NCBI GenBank assembly: GCA_025363655.1
Contig: JANYDK010000118.1
Span: forward strand, 1-64,000
Source of the DNA: Deltaproteobacteria bacterium
Lineage (GTDB): Bacteria; Myxococcota_A; Polyangia; Polyangiales; JADJMO01
Direction: 5' to 3'
DNA: 64,000 nt
The notes beneath the pieces are model-generated. The model searched no databases. It had not been told where the DNA came from and saw only the letters and a program-made list of their open reading frames with translations. Shown one piece after another: positions 16,909-25,100 of the stretch. The translations under genes were made by a program, and so were the position numbers. Positions within the stretch are counted from its first letter, which is position 1. Each line of letters starts with the position of its first letter.

Positions 16909-17781
16909 CTACGGCTTCGGCGCCAGGAGCGCTCGCAAGGTGGTCGACACCTCGATGCTGCCCTTGACCGAACGGTGCGTCCCTTCATGGGCGACATGCC
17001 CGCTCTCGAGGGCGCCGGTCATCTCTTGGTACATGCCGGCGAGCTCCGGCTGGAAGCCGTACCCGACGAGCGTCGTCGCCATGGTCGCGAGCGGCGCCGG
17101 TGCCACGGCGACCGGCTTTCCGGTGATCTCGGTGAGCGACGCGGCGATGTCGTTCGCGCTGTAACGACGCGGCCCCGTGAGCTCGATGATCGAGTTGCCG
17201 GTGGCGCCCTCGCGGAGCGCCTTCGCGGCGACGAGGCCGATGTCTTTGGTCGCCACCATGTCGAAGGCGAAGCCGGGATCGTTGAACGTCGGGAAGACGC
17301 CGTGCGCCAAGCCGCCGAGCGAGCCGCCGTGGTTTTCTTGGAAGTACGCGGCGCGGACGAAGGTGAACTTGGTGCCGGCGAGTTGACCGAACGCCTTCTC
17401 GGCGTCGTGAAGGCTGGCGATCGGACCGGTGCCTGCCGGGTGCTGCGCGCCGATCGACGAGAGGAAGACGACGTGCGGAATGGCGCTCTTCTTCACCGCG
17501 GCCACGAGCGCCTCGCGCACCTTGGCGAGCTCGGCCTTCGGCGTCGGCGACGCCATGTTCGGCGGAATGAGCAGATAGGCCCCCTTGGCGCCGGTGAGAG
17601 CTTTGGCCACTGCGTCGGCGTCACTCAGATCGGCCACCGCCACCTCGGCGCCACGCGCCTTCCACGAAGCGCCGCGCGCCTCGTCACGAACGATGACACG
17701 CACCTTCGCACCACTCGCGAGGAGCGTATCGGCGACGACCGAGCCCGTGTTCCCCGAGACACCTGCGATGACGTAGTCCAT
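16909..17781 (-). CDS. NmrA-like NAD(P)-binding oxidoreductase
   Basis: Atypical short-chain dehydrogenase of 290 residues. The N-terminal cofactor motif is GVSGNTGS (residues 6-13). Strands such as GAKVRVIVRDEARG and SIGAQHPAGTGPI are typical of NmrA/QorB-like proteins, which act as NAD(P)H:quinone reductases or redox sensors. The ATG at 17781 sits before the first strand, although the frame is open to 18237. It is divergent from a LysR regulator 127 bases away, which probably controls it, and converges on the lipoprotein gene without a gap. Confidence 0.85.
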   Translation of the reverse strand: MDYVIAGVSGNTGSVVADTLLASGAKVRVIVRDEARGASWKARGAEVAVADLSDADAVAKALTGAKGAYLLIPPNMASPTPKAELAKVREALVAAVKKSAIPHVVFLSSIGAQHPAGTGPIASLHDAEKAFGQLAGTKFTFVRAAYFQENHGGSLGGLAHGVFPTFNDPGFAFDMVATKDIGLVAAKALREGATGNSIIELTGPRRYSANDIAASLTEITGKPVAVAPAPLATMATTLVGYGFQPELAGMYQEMTGALESGHVAHEGTHRSVKGSIEVSTTLRALLAPKP

Positions 17782-17800
17782 GTGCTTGCTCCTCTGTGAT

Positions 17801-17835
17801 CGTCGAGTGTCGACCGTCGAGTGTCGACCGTCGAG
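17801..17835. promoter_or_regulatory. 14-base tandem repeat in NmrA/LysR intergenic region
   Basis: CGTCGAGTGTCGAC occurs twice in tandem (17801-17814, 17815-17828), followed by half a unit. Each unit contains a palindrome (GTCGA-GTG-TCGAC). It lies about 20 bases upstream of the NmrA-like start codon, in the likely promoter or leader. It may be a second binding site for the divergent LysR protein. Confidence 0.45.
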
Positions 17836-17886
17836 GCGACTCGCCGTCGACCCCATCAAGATGCGTCCTCCCTCGACATCGATCCA

Positions 17887-17914
17887 ATGCATGATAGTCA
17901 TAATCATCATGCAT
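17887..17914. promoter_or_regulatory. Palindromic operator overlapping a LysR start codon
   Basis: Perfect inverted repeat ATGCATGAT (17887-17895) and ATCATGCAT (17906-17914) separated by 10 bases. The right arm contains the ATG start of the LysR gene at 17909. Its position and size fit a LysR autoregulatory site that also serves the divergent NmrA-like gene. Confidence 0.6.
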
Positions 17915-18832
17915 GAGGCGCATGACGTCCACGACCTGGCCAGCATCGATCTCAACCTCCTCCGCGTCCTCGACGCGCTCCTCGCCGAGCGCCATCTCAC
18001 GCGCGCCGGCAAGCGGCTCGGCCTCTCCCAATCGGCGACCAGCCACGCGCTCGCCCGTTTGCGCCAGGTGTTCGGCGATCGACTCTTCGTCCGCACGTCC
18101 CGCGGCCTCACCGCCACCGCCCGCGCCGAACGACTCGGCGAGCCCGTGCGCGAAGCGATGCGCGCGATGTCCCGCTGCTTCGGCGAGCCCGACGTCTTCG
18201 TGCCGAGCACCGCCGAGCGCACCTTCAACATCGCCACCGCCGACTACGCCTCGTTCGTCCTCGTCCCGAAAATCCTCGACCGTCTCACCGCAGAAGCCCC
18301 TTTGGTCGACCTCTGGATCCGCAACGTCGCGACCGACTTCCACGATCAACTGGCGCTCGGCGAGGCCGATCTCGTCATCTCCCCCGGCCGCAACGCCGAC
18401 GCCCCCGTCGCCATTCGCTCGCGCGCGCTCTACCGCGAACGCTTCGTCTGCCTCGTCCGCAAGGGTCACCCCCTCGTGAAGAAGACCCTCGACCTCGCCA
18501 CATGGACGACGATGCGCCACGTCTTCATCGCCCCCCGTGGCACCCCCGGCGGCGTCGTCGACGAGACCCTCGCGCAGCTCGGCCGCAAGCGCCGCGTCGC
18601 CCTCGGGGTCCCCCACTTCCTCGTCGCCCCCCACGTCGTCGCCAGCTCCGACCTCGTGCTCACGGTCGGTGCGCGCGTGGCGGAGGCCTTCGAGAAGTTG
18701 CTACCGGTGCGAATCGTCGAGCCGCCGGTGAAGTTGCCGGGGTTCGAGGTGCGGATGTTTTGGCATGAGAGGCAGCATCATGACGAGGGGCAGAGGTGGC
18801 TCCGGGAGGTGGTGTCGAGTGTGGTGGGTTGA
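17909..18832 (+). CDS. LysR-family transcriptional regulator
   Basis: DNA-binding regulator of 307 residues. The winged helix is near the N terminus (IDLNLLRVLDALLAERHLTR, GLSQSATSHALARLR), followed by a substrate-binding domain with NodD-like features (TFNIATADYASFVLVPKIL). The ATG at 17909 gives a standard N terminus; an in-frame ATG at 17891 is possible. It is divergent from the NmrA-like oxidoreductase and probably controls it together with itself. The inducer is unknown. Confidence 0.88.
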   Translation: MHEAHDVHDLASIDLNLLRVLDALLAERHLTRAGKRLGLSQSATSHALARLRQVFGDRLFVRTSRGLTATARAERLGEPVREAMRAMSRCFGEPDVFVPSTAERTFNIATADYASFVLVPKILDRLTAEAPLVDLWIRNVATDFHDQLALGEADLVISPGRNADAPVAIRSRALYRERFVCLVRKGHPLVKKTLDLATWTTMRHVFIAPRGTPGGVVDETLAQLGRKRRVALGVPHFLVAPHVVASSDLVLTVGARVAEAFEKLLPVRIVEPPVKLPGFEVRMFWHERQHHDEGQRWLREVVSSVVG

Positions 18833-18839
18833 GCGGGGT

Positions 18840-21755
18840 CTAGAGCGTCACTCCCAACGACGCGTAAATGGTCCTCCCATTCTGCACCATCGTCTTCATC
18901 CGATATTCCGGGCTGATCGGTGAATGCCAGCGAGTGTCCATGAGATTGTAAATGCCAATCCCATAGCGAAGTGACAATCGCTCTGCTTCGCCGGTGAACA
19001 CGAGATCCCAAATCGCGGCGCCGTCGATCTTTTGTTGCGGCGGATCCCCCGCGCGGTCGGAGCGATCCCACCGCGGGCCGACGTACGTGAGGCGAGAGGT
19101 GACGACGAGGGTGCGTTGGGAGATGGGGACGGAGGCTTTGAGGGAGCCGAGGACGTTGGGGGAGTTGGGGACTTCGCCGACGTGATCGAGGCGCGGATCG
19201 TGGCCGTCGCTGCCATTGGGGGCGAGGTAGCGCGTGCGTTGGACCGACATCTGGGCGGCGAACATCCAGCGACGGAAGTCGCGACGAACTTCGGCCTCGA
19301 TGCCGGTGGCGAGGATCGGTTGCGAGGAGTTGGCGTAGAAGCTCGGGTCCGCGGCGCTGCCGCCGCCGGTGAGCTCGATGAGGTCACGGACGTAGCTCGC
19401 GTAGCCGGCGACGGTCGCGGTGAGGACCTTGGAGAGGCGCTGCGAGAGCTCGAGCTCGGCGGAGTAGACGTTCTCCGGCTTCAGTGACTCGGGCGCACGC
19501 TGCCTGTCCGATTGGTAGTAGAGCGCGTAGATGCTCGGCGCGCGAAACGCCTTGCCGGCGAGCAGCTTCGTCGTCGTCTCGGGCGTCGCATGAAGAACGA
19601 TGGCGAGGCGCGGATTGAGCGAGAAGCCGGTGGTCGAGTAGTAGTCGAGGCGCACCGCAGGCGAGAGCTTCACGACCGGGCTCGGCGTCCAATCGGCGAC
19701 GACGTAGCCGGCGCCGACGGTATACGGATCGTTGCGCGAGAGGAGCACCTCGCCGGCCGCGGTCTCGGTGTGTTGGCGCGTGAGCGCGTGATATTGGCCC
19801 TCGGCGCCGGCGGTGAGCTGCAAGGTCTTGCCGACCGGAATGAGAAACCGCTCCTCCAGTCCGAACCACGCGCCACGGAAACTGTCGATGTACGGACCGC
19901 CGGTCGGCGCGCCCGTGGGCCCCGTGTCGAAGGCGTAGTCGAGCTTGTCGTCGAAGAGATAGACGTTCGCGTGCGCGCGCGTGGTCCAGAGCACGTCACC
20001 GAGCTTGGGCTCGATTTTCAGCTCGAAGAAGCCGTGGCGATCTTCGTAGTTGGTGAGACGACTGGGAAAGCCGGTGTCGCTGACGCCGGTGGGAATGTGC
20101 TTCTTGCGATCGGTGTAGAGCCACTGCGCGGTCACCGTCTTCCACCACGCGCGACCGGTGAGCGTGCCGGCGTTGAAGCCGTCGTTGCCGATCGACGCGC
20201 CGGTCGCGCCATCGACGGCGAACTCGGCGAAGGTGAAATCGCGGCCATCGGGGCTTCGCGCGCCGCTCAGCGAGACCCAGAAGCCGGCGTCGTCGTCGAT
20301 CTTGTACGTCGCGTGTAGACGTCCTCGGAGCACGCCGTACTCGACCGCCGACATGCCCGCCTCGACGTGGGTCGGGCGATCGCGACCATGGGTGACGAGG
20401 TTGATGACTCCGAAGAACGCCGACGATCCATAGAGCGCCGAGCCGGGGCCACGCACCACCTCGATGCGCTCGACGTCGTCGAGATCGGTGCGCGCATCGA
20501 AGCCGACCGCCGCGCCGCCGGAGTCGTTCTCGTTGGTCGGATGACCGTCGACGAGGACGAGGACGTGACTGCCGTACTCGCCCGGCCGACCGAGCCCGCG
20601 GATGCCGAGGCTCTGGTAGCTCCGATCGTCGTCGACGTAGATGCCACGCACGCCGCGCAGCGCCTCGGCGATGGTCGGGTACCCCATGCCGACGAGCTCG
20701 TATTTGGGGATGATCGAGATCGACGCCGGCGCATCTTCGACGTTCTCGATGCGTCGCGACGCGGCGCCGACCTCGAGCGCTTCGGTGAGCTCGACGTCGA
20801 GCTTCACTTGCGCATCGACGGCGACCTTCACGATCTCGAGGTGCGCGCGATATCCCACGTGCGAGATTCGCACCTCGTGCTCGCCGAGCGGAAGCGAGAG
20901 CACCGCCGGCGCGAATCCGGCCGGTTTCCCGTCGATCTCGATGAGCGAATCTTTGATGTCGGACTCGATGACCACGCTCCCGGAGAGCGGCGTCAATTTC
21001 GGATGGACCGTCACCGTCGCCCGCGGCGCCACGTCGACAGGCAGATCGATCGGCACCCACCCCGGCCGCGCGAAGTAGAGCGTGTGATGCCCCGGCGTGA
21101 TCTTCAACGCACAAGGCGCCACGCACGCCGCCGGCCCTTTGTCGTCATCGACCCGCACCGCAGCCCCCGACGCCGACTCGCCGCCGATTTCGACCGTCGC
21201 CAGCAGCGGCGCGAGCTTGAGCTGCAACGTCGTCGTCGTGCCGACCGTGAGCACCGTTGCCGCCGAGGTCACCGTCTCGTGATCGGCGAGCTCGGCGATG
21301 ACGGTATACGTCCCCGCCCCGAGCCCGAGCGACCGCGGCGCCGTCCCTCGCGCCCCCAACTCTTTGCGATTGAGATAAATCGTCGCCCCCGGCGGATCGG
21401 TGACCACCTCGAGCACCGCGATCTTCGGCTTGATGCGCGCCAGGGCTTCCTCGATGGCCGTGCGTCTCTCGGCCGTATTTTCTGGCGAGAGCGCAGATAC
21501 ATAGTATTTGTATGCATCTGAGAAGCGATCGAGCCGCTCGTACGCGCGCGCGATGTTGAAGACGACGTTGTGATTCGGCGCCAGGCGATTGCTCGCGAGA
21601 AAGTGCTCGAGCGCGAGGGTGTAGTCGCCCGCTTTGTAGCGCTCGGCGCCGAGTTGGAATTCGAGATCGGCCTCGTCGGCGTCATCGGCCACGGCGGGGG
21701 CGGAGAGAGACAAGGCGGTGAGCGAGAGGAGGAGGGACAGAGCGAAGCGACGCAT
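18840..21755 (-). CDS. TonB-dependent receptor with N-terminal TPR and PEGA-like domains
   Basis: Large outer-membrane receptor of 971 residues. After a signal peptide (residues 1-23) come TPR-like helices (about 30-110; YKAGDYTLALEHFLASNRLA), three PEGA-like beta domains (about 114-180, 186-255 and 260-325; PPGATIYLNRKELG, LIEIDGKPAGFAPAVLSLP), then a plug (GYPTIAEALRGVRGIYVDD, VERIEVVRGPGSALYGS) and barrel. PEGA domains in myxobacteria are often periplasmic scaffolds, so this receptor may be coupled to the envelope. The ATG at 21755 is preferred over an upstream open frame. It converges on the LysR gene (gap of 7 bases). Confidence 0.88.
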   Translation of the reverse strand: MRRFALSLLLSLTALSLSAPAVADDADEADLEFQLGAERYKAGDYTLALEHFLASNRLAPNHNVVFNIARAYERLDRFSDAYKYYVSALSPENTAERRTAIEEALARIKPKIAVLEVVTDPPGATIYLNRKELGARGTAPRSLGLGAGTYTVIAELADHETVTSAATVLTVGTTTTLQLKLAPLLATVEIGGESASGAAVRVDDDKGPAACVAPCALKITPGHHTLYFARPGWVPIDLPVDVAPRATVTVHPKLTPLSGSVVIESDIKDSLIEIDGKPAGFAPAVLSLPLGEHEVRISHVGYRAHLEIVKVAVDAQVKLDVELTEALEVGAASRRIENVEDAPASISIIPKYELVGMGYPTIAEALRGVRGIYVDDDRSYQSLGIRGLGRPGEYGSHVLVLVDGHPTNENDSGGAAVGFDARTDLDDVERIEVVRGPGSALYGSSAFFGVINLVTHGRDRPTHVEAGMSAVEYGVLRGRLHATYKIDDDAGFWVSLSGARSPDGRDFTFAEFAVDGATGASIGNDGFNAGTLTGRAWWKTVTAQWLYTDRKKHIPTGVSDTGFPSRLTNYEDRHGFFELKIEPKLGDVLWTTRAHANVYLFDDKLDYAFDTGPTGAPTGGPYIDSFRGAWFGLEERFLIPVGKTLQLTAGAEGQYHALTRQHTETAAGEVLLSRNDPYTVGAGYVVADWTPSPVVKLSPAVRLDYYSTTGFSLNPRLAIVLHATPETTTKLLAGKAFRAPSIYALYYQSDRQRAPESLKPENVYSAELELSQRLSKVLTATVAGYASYVRDLIELTGGGSAADPSFYANSSQPILATGIEAEVRRDFRRWMFAAQMSVQRTRYLAPNGSDGHDPRLDHVGEVPNSPNVLGSLKASVPISQRTLVVTSRLTYVGPRWDRSDRAGDPPQQKIDGAAIWDLVFTGEAERLSLRYGIGIYNLMDTRWHSPISPEYRMKTMVQNGRTIYASLGVTL

Positions 21756-21783
21756 CGAACGAAGAGGATACGCGAGCGCGCTT

Positions 21784-22245
21784 CTATTTCCGATACGGCC
21801 CTCCCGGCACCCCCCATCCCCACTTCGGCATCGGCTGGTTCTCCTCCACCACCGCACTCGGCGTCGAGTTGATCACCGCAAGCCGCGAGCCCCATTCGAG
21901 ATACGCCACGAGCGCCGAGCGTGACTCCGGATCGCTCGGCAGCGAGGCCTCGTCCGCGCAGTCGAGAAGCAGGCCGATCCATCTCCTTCGTTGCGCCTCG
22001 GTGAGAGATCGGCCGACGTGTTTGCGGATCATGACGGGGTGGCCGCCGAGCGTCTGCGAGTGCACGGCAGGCCCGCCGAGGACTTCGCCGACGAAGGCGG
22101 CGACGTGGGCGGCGTGATCAGGCGGAGCGTGCGCGAAGATGGGGGCAAGCTCCGGGTCTTGGTGGACGCGGTCGTAGAAGATGCGAAACCACGTCGCGAG
22201 CGCGGGCGCGCCGCCGATCCAGTCGAAGAGCGTGGGCGGGCTCAT
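21784..22245 (-). CDS. Truncated haemoglobin (group II-like)
   Basis: Haem protein of 153 residues with the 2-over-2 globin fold. The proximal His is H76 in MIRKHVG, and the B-helix Tyr is in FRIFYDRVHQDPEL. The C terminus carries PMPKWGWG, typical of a bacterial branch of these globins. Such proteins bind oxygen or detoxify nitric oxide. The ATG at 22245 overlaps the stop of the upstream monooxygenase-fold gene (ATGA), so the two are co-translated. Confidence 0.88.
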   Translation of the reverse strand: MSPPTLFDWIGGAPALATWFRIFYDRVHQDPELAPIFAHAPPDHAAHVAAFVGEVLGGPAVHSQTLGGHPVMIRKHVGRSLTEAQRRRWIGLLLDCADEASLPSDPESRSALVAYLEWGSRLAVINSTPSAVVEENQPMPKWGWGVPGGPYRK

Positions 22246-22673
22246 GTGCGGGCGAAGACGAGATCGGTGAGGTCGTAGTGGCGCATCTCGACGATCTGGT
22301 CGAAGAAGGGCTTCACCTTGGCGAAGAACGAGGGGAACGAGGGCTCCTTGCGGAAGCCCTTCATGTGACCGTCGACCGAGTCCCATTCGATGCGGACGAC
22401 GAAGCTGGTCGGCTCCTCGCTGCACTGGGTCACTTCGTAGCGGAGGCAGTGCGGTGAACCGCGGAGCTCGAGGCCGGCGTCACGATAGGCGTCGAGGAAG
22501 GCTCGAGCGCGGTCGGCAGGGATTTCATAGCGAACGTATTCGACGATCATGGGGGCTCCTTGGGCGGGCCGTGGCGCGCCGACACGATGACAGGCGACGG
22601 CGAGCAGCGCTCCGCCGAGCCCGAAGACGAGCCTTCGCCGAGAGAAGGCGGAAGGCGCTGGATCACTTTCCAT
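22242..22673 (-). CDS. Antibiotic biosynthesis monooxygenase (ABM) domain protein with Tat-like leader
   Basis: ABM-fold protein of 143 residues. The core (about residues 42-143) has MIVEYVRYEI, RAFLDAYRDAG and SFVVRIEWDSVDGH, like small quinol or haem-handling monooxygenases. The first 28 residues (SRRRLVFGLGGALLAVAC) look like a Tat lipoprotein signal. However, an internal ATG at 22550 has a good ribosome-binding site (AGGAG), so a cytoplasmic form of about 102 residues is equally possible. It is coupled to the truncated haemoglobin, suggesting a shared role in redox or nitrosative stress. Confidence 0.75.
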   Translation of the reverse strand: MESDPAPSAFSRRRLVFGLGGALLAVACHRVGAPRPAQGAPMIVEYVRYEIPADRARAFLDAYRDAGLELRGSPHCLRYEVTQCSEEPTSFVVRIEWDSVDGHMKGFRKEPSFPSFFAKVKPFFDQIVEMRHYDLTDLVFART

Positions 22674-22740
22674 GCACGTTCTCTAGGCACAGCCGACGAT
22701 CTCAGCCAATCGAAGGTCGGCGCCGCATGCATCGACGTCA

Positions 22741-22767
22741 TCGATGGATATGATCATCTTCCATCGA
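22741..22767. promoter_or_regulatory. Palindromic operator at a second LysR start
   Basis: Perfect inverted repeat TCGATGGA (22741-22748) and TCCATCGA (22760-22767) with an 11-base spacer, ending one base before the LysR ATG at 22769. It lies between the LysR gene and the divergent ABM-globin operon. It is a good candidate LysR site controlling both. Confidence 0.6.
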
Positions 22768-22768
22768 C

Positions 22769-23668
22769 ATGCGGCTCTCCTCGATCGACACCCACCTCGT
22801 CGTCGCCCTCCACGCGCTCCTCCTCGAGAAGAGCGTCACCCGCGCAGCCAAGCGCATCGGCGTCACCCAGCCGACGATGAGCCACGCGCTCTCGCGGCTG
22901 CGCGCCTGCTTCGACGATCCTCTCTTCGTCGTCGAAGGCCGGAAGCTGGTGCCGACGCCGCGCGCAATCGCGCTCTCACCCGCCGTGACCGCAGCCATCG
23001 CCGGGCTCGAACGCGTCTTCTCCGACGAGCGCCCCTTCGACCCCGCGCGCGACGCCCGCACGTTCCACGTCGCCGCCACCGACAACCTCGAGCTGGTGGT
23101 CTTGCCTCGCCTCGCCCACGCCCTCGCCCGCGAAGCTCCGCACATCGACCTCCGCTGCCGCAACCTCGCCGCCGACTGGGCCGACGAGCTCCGCCGTGGA
23201 GACCTCGACATCAAACTAGGCCGCAGCGGCCCTCCCTCGCCGGGCATCGTGCGCGAGCTTTTGGTCCGCGAATCGTTCGTCTGCCTCCTCCGCCGCGGCC
23301 ACCCCGCCTTGCGCCGCCGCCTCACCCGCAAACGCTTCCTCGCCGCAGAGCATCTCGCCATCTCGCCGCACAGCGGAGAAATCGGCGCCCTCGATCGCAC
23401 GCTGGCCGCCGCGGGAGAGAAACGGCGCATCGTGATCACGCTCTCGCACTTCCTCGTCGCCCCCTTCGTCGTCGCGCAGTCGGATTTGATTTTGACGGCG
23501 CCGTCGAGGGTGGTCGCTGCGTTGGCGCCGACGATGGGCGTCGTGGCGGTGGAGTGTCCGATCGAGATGGGGGGGTATGGGTTGGAGTTGGCGACGGGGG
23601 AGAGGGCGATGAGGGATGGGGGAGTGGTGTGGTTGAGGGGATTGATCAAGAGAGTGGCGGCGGCGTGA
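22769..23668 (+). CDS. LysR-family transcriptional regulator
   Basis: DNA-binding regulator of 299 residues. Winged helix MRLSSIDTHLVVALHALLLE with recognition helix TQPTMSHALSRLR, then a substrate-binding domain (ARTFHVAATDNLELVVLPRL). The residue pattern resembles the LysR protein at 17909, so the two are related paralogues. It is divergent from the ABM-haemoglobin operon across the 22741-22767 palindrome, which is its probable target. Confidence 0.88.
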   Translation: MRLSSIDTHLVVALHALLLEKSVTRAAKRIGVTQPTMSHALSRLRACFDDPLFVVEGRKLVPTPRAIALSPAVTAAIAGLERVFSDERPFDPARDARTFHVAATDNLELVVLPRLAHALAREAPHIDLRCRNLAADWADELRRGDLDIKLGRSGPPSPGIVRELLVRESFVCLLRRGHPALRRRLTRKRFLAAEHLAISPHSGEIGALDRTLAAAGEKRRIVITLSHFLVAPFVVAQSDLILTAPSRVVAALAPTMGVVAVECPIEMGGYGLELATGERAMRDGGVVWLRGLIKRVAAA

Positions 23669-23712
23669 GCGCCCGCGCCCGCGCCCGCCCGTCGCGTACA
23701 CTCCCCCTCGAC

Positions 23713-25086
23713 ATGCCTCGGCGCCGCTCTCTCTCCGCGATCCTCCCCGGCCTCCTCGGCCTTCTCGGCCTCCTCGCCTCGGGATTCATGTGCAGTCCGT
23801 CCTACGCGCCATGGCCGGGAAAAAACGCACAAACCCCATTCCACTACGACGTCGTCCTCTCCTCCGATCTCCGCTTCCTCGACGTCGACCTCGTCCTTCC
23901 GCGTGGCCCGTGGGATTCGCTCGGCGTGGAAGACGACGCCGACAAGTACGTCGTCGATCTCGCAGCGCTCGGCGGCGAGCTGACTCCGCCCTACCACTGC
24001 ACGTCCGAGACGTGCGCGCTCCACTATCGCTTCGCCCTCGCCGATGCCGCGAAGTCGTTCGCGTCGGCCGACGTCGCGCTCGCGGTCGAGGGTGGATACG
24101 TCTCGCCGCCGTCGGCGTGGTTGCTCCATCCACGCGATGGGCTCGAGCATCCGTACACGCTGAGAGTCCGCGGGAAGTTCGCGATCGGTCTTCCGCAAAA
24201 AGAAGGCGCCTATTTCGGAAATGCGCTCGAGCTCGTGCCCTTCGCTGCGCTCGGCGACTTTCGGATGCATCCGATTGCGCTCGGGGATGCGACGATGACG
24301 CTCGCCATCTCGCAGACCGACTTCTCGCTCGGAGACGACGGACTCTCGAAAATTCTCGGTGATGCTGCGCGCCCGGTCGCTGAGCTCTTCGGCAGTTATC
24401 CCTCGATGCTGGTGGTCGTGGTGCCGAAGAACGAGTCGCTCGAGGCGAAGACGCTCGGTGGCGGTGGCGCCAGCATCTTTCTTCCCATCGCCAAAGACGC
24501 GAGCGGGACCAAGCTGCGCAGCGCGTGGGTGCCGACGCACGAGATGGTGCACGTCGGCTTTCCCAACCTCGGATTTCCGCATCAATGGTTCGAGGAGGGG
24601 ATGGCGACCTACCTCGAGCCGCTCATCCGCGTACGGGCGGGGAGCCTCTCCGCCGACGATCGCTTTCGCGAGCTCGTGACCTCGGCACCGCAAGGGCAGC
24701 CGCAGGCGGGTGACGAAGGGCTCGAGAGCACGCACACGTGGGGTCGCACCTATTGGGGTGGCGCGCTCTTCTTCCTCTCGGCCGACGTCGAAATTCGCGT
24801 GCGTACCCAAGGCAAGAAATCGATCGTCGACGTGTTTCGTGCCATCGCTCACCAGCATGGTTCGGTGGCGGTGCAGTGGGACCTCGCGCGCGTGCTCGAC
24901 GTCGGCGACGAGGCGACCGGTCTTCGCGTGCTTCACGAGCACTTCGATCGCTACGCGAAATCGCCCGGAAAATTCGAGGTCGACGCCCTCTTTCGCAAGC
25001 TCGGCGTGTCGGTCAAGGGCGAGAAGGGCGAGACCGTCACCTACGACGACGGCGCCGAGCTCGCCTGGGTGCGCAAGCAATGGTGA
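23713..25086 (+). CDS. Gluzincin-like metallopeptidase (M61/M1-type), exported
   Basis: Predicted exported zinc peptidase of 457 residues. A hydrophobic leader (ILPGLLGLLGLLASGFMC) is followed by a beta-rich N-terminal domain with two Cys (HCTSETCALHY). The zinc site is HEMVH in PTHEMVHVGFP, and EEGMATY supplies the third ligand, as in gluzincins. The C-terminal half is helical. The ATG at 23713 follows the LysR gene by 44 bases, and the next gene begins at or overlapping its stop. It is the first gene of the oxygenase/ligase cluster; a role in trimming modified peptides is inferred from context. Confidence 0.8.
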   Translation: MPRRRSLSAILPGLLGLLGLLASGFMCSPSYAPWPGKNAQTPFHYDVVLSSDLRFLDVDLVLPRGPWDSLGVEDDADKYVVDLAALGGELTPPYHCTSETCALHYRFALADAAKSFASADVALAVEGGYVSPPSAWLLHPRDGLEHPYTLRVRGKFAIGLPQKEGAYFGNALELVPFAALGDFRMHPIALGDATMTLAISQTDFSLGDDGLSKILGDAARPVAELFGSYPSMLVVVVPKNESLEAKTLGGGGASIFLPIAKDASGTKLRSAWVPTHEMVHVGFPNLGFPHQWFEEGMATYLEPLIRVRAGSLSADDRFRELVTSAPQGQPQAGDEGLESTHTWGRTYWGGALFFLSADVEIRVRTQGKKSIVDVFRAIAHQHGSVAVQWDLARVLDVGDEATGLRVLHEHFDRYAKSPGKFEVDALFRKLGVSVKGEKGETVTYDDGAELAWVRKQW

Positions 25087-25100
25087 GCTCGCACGGTCTG

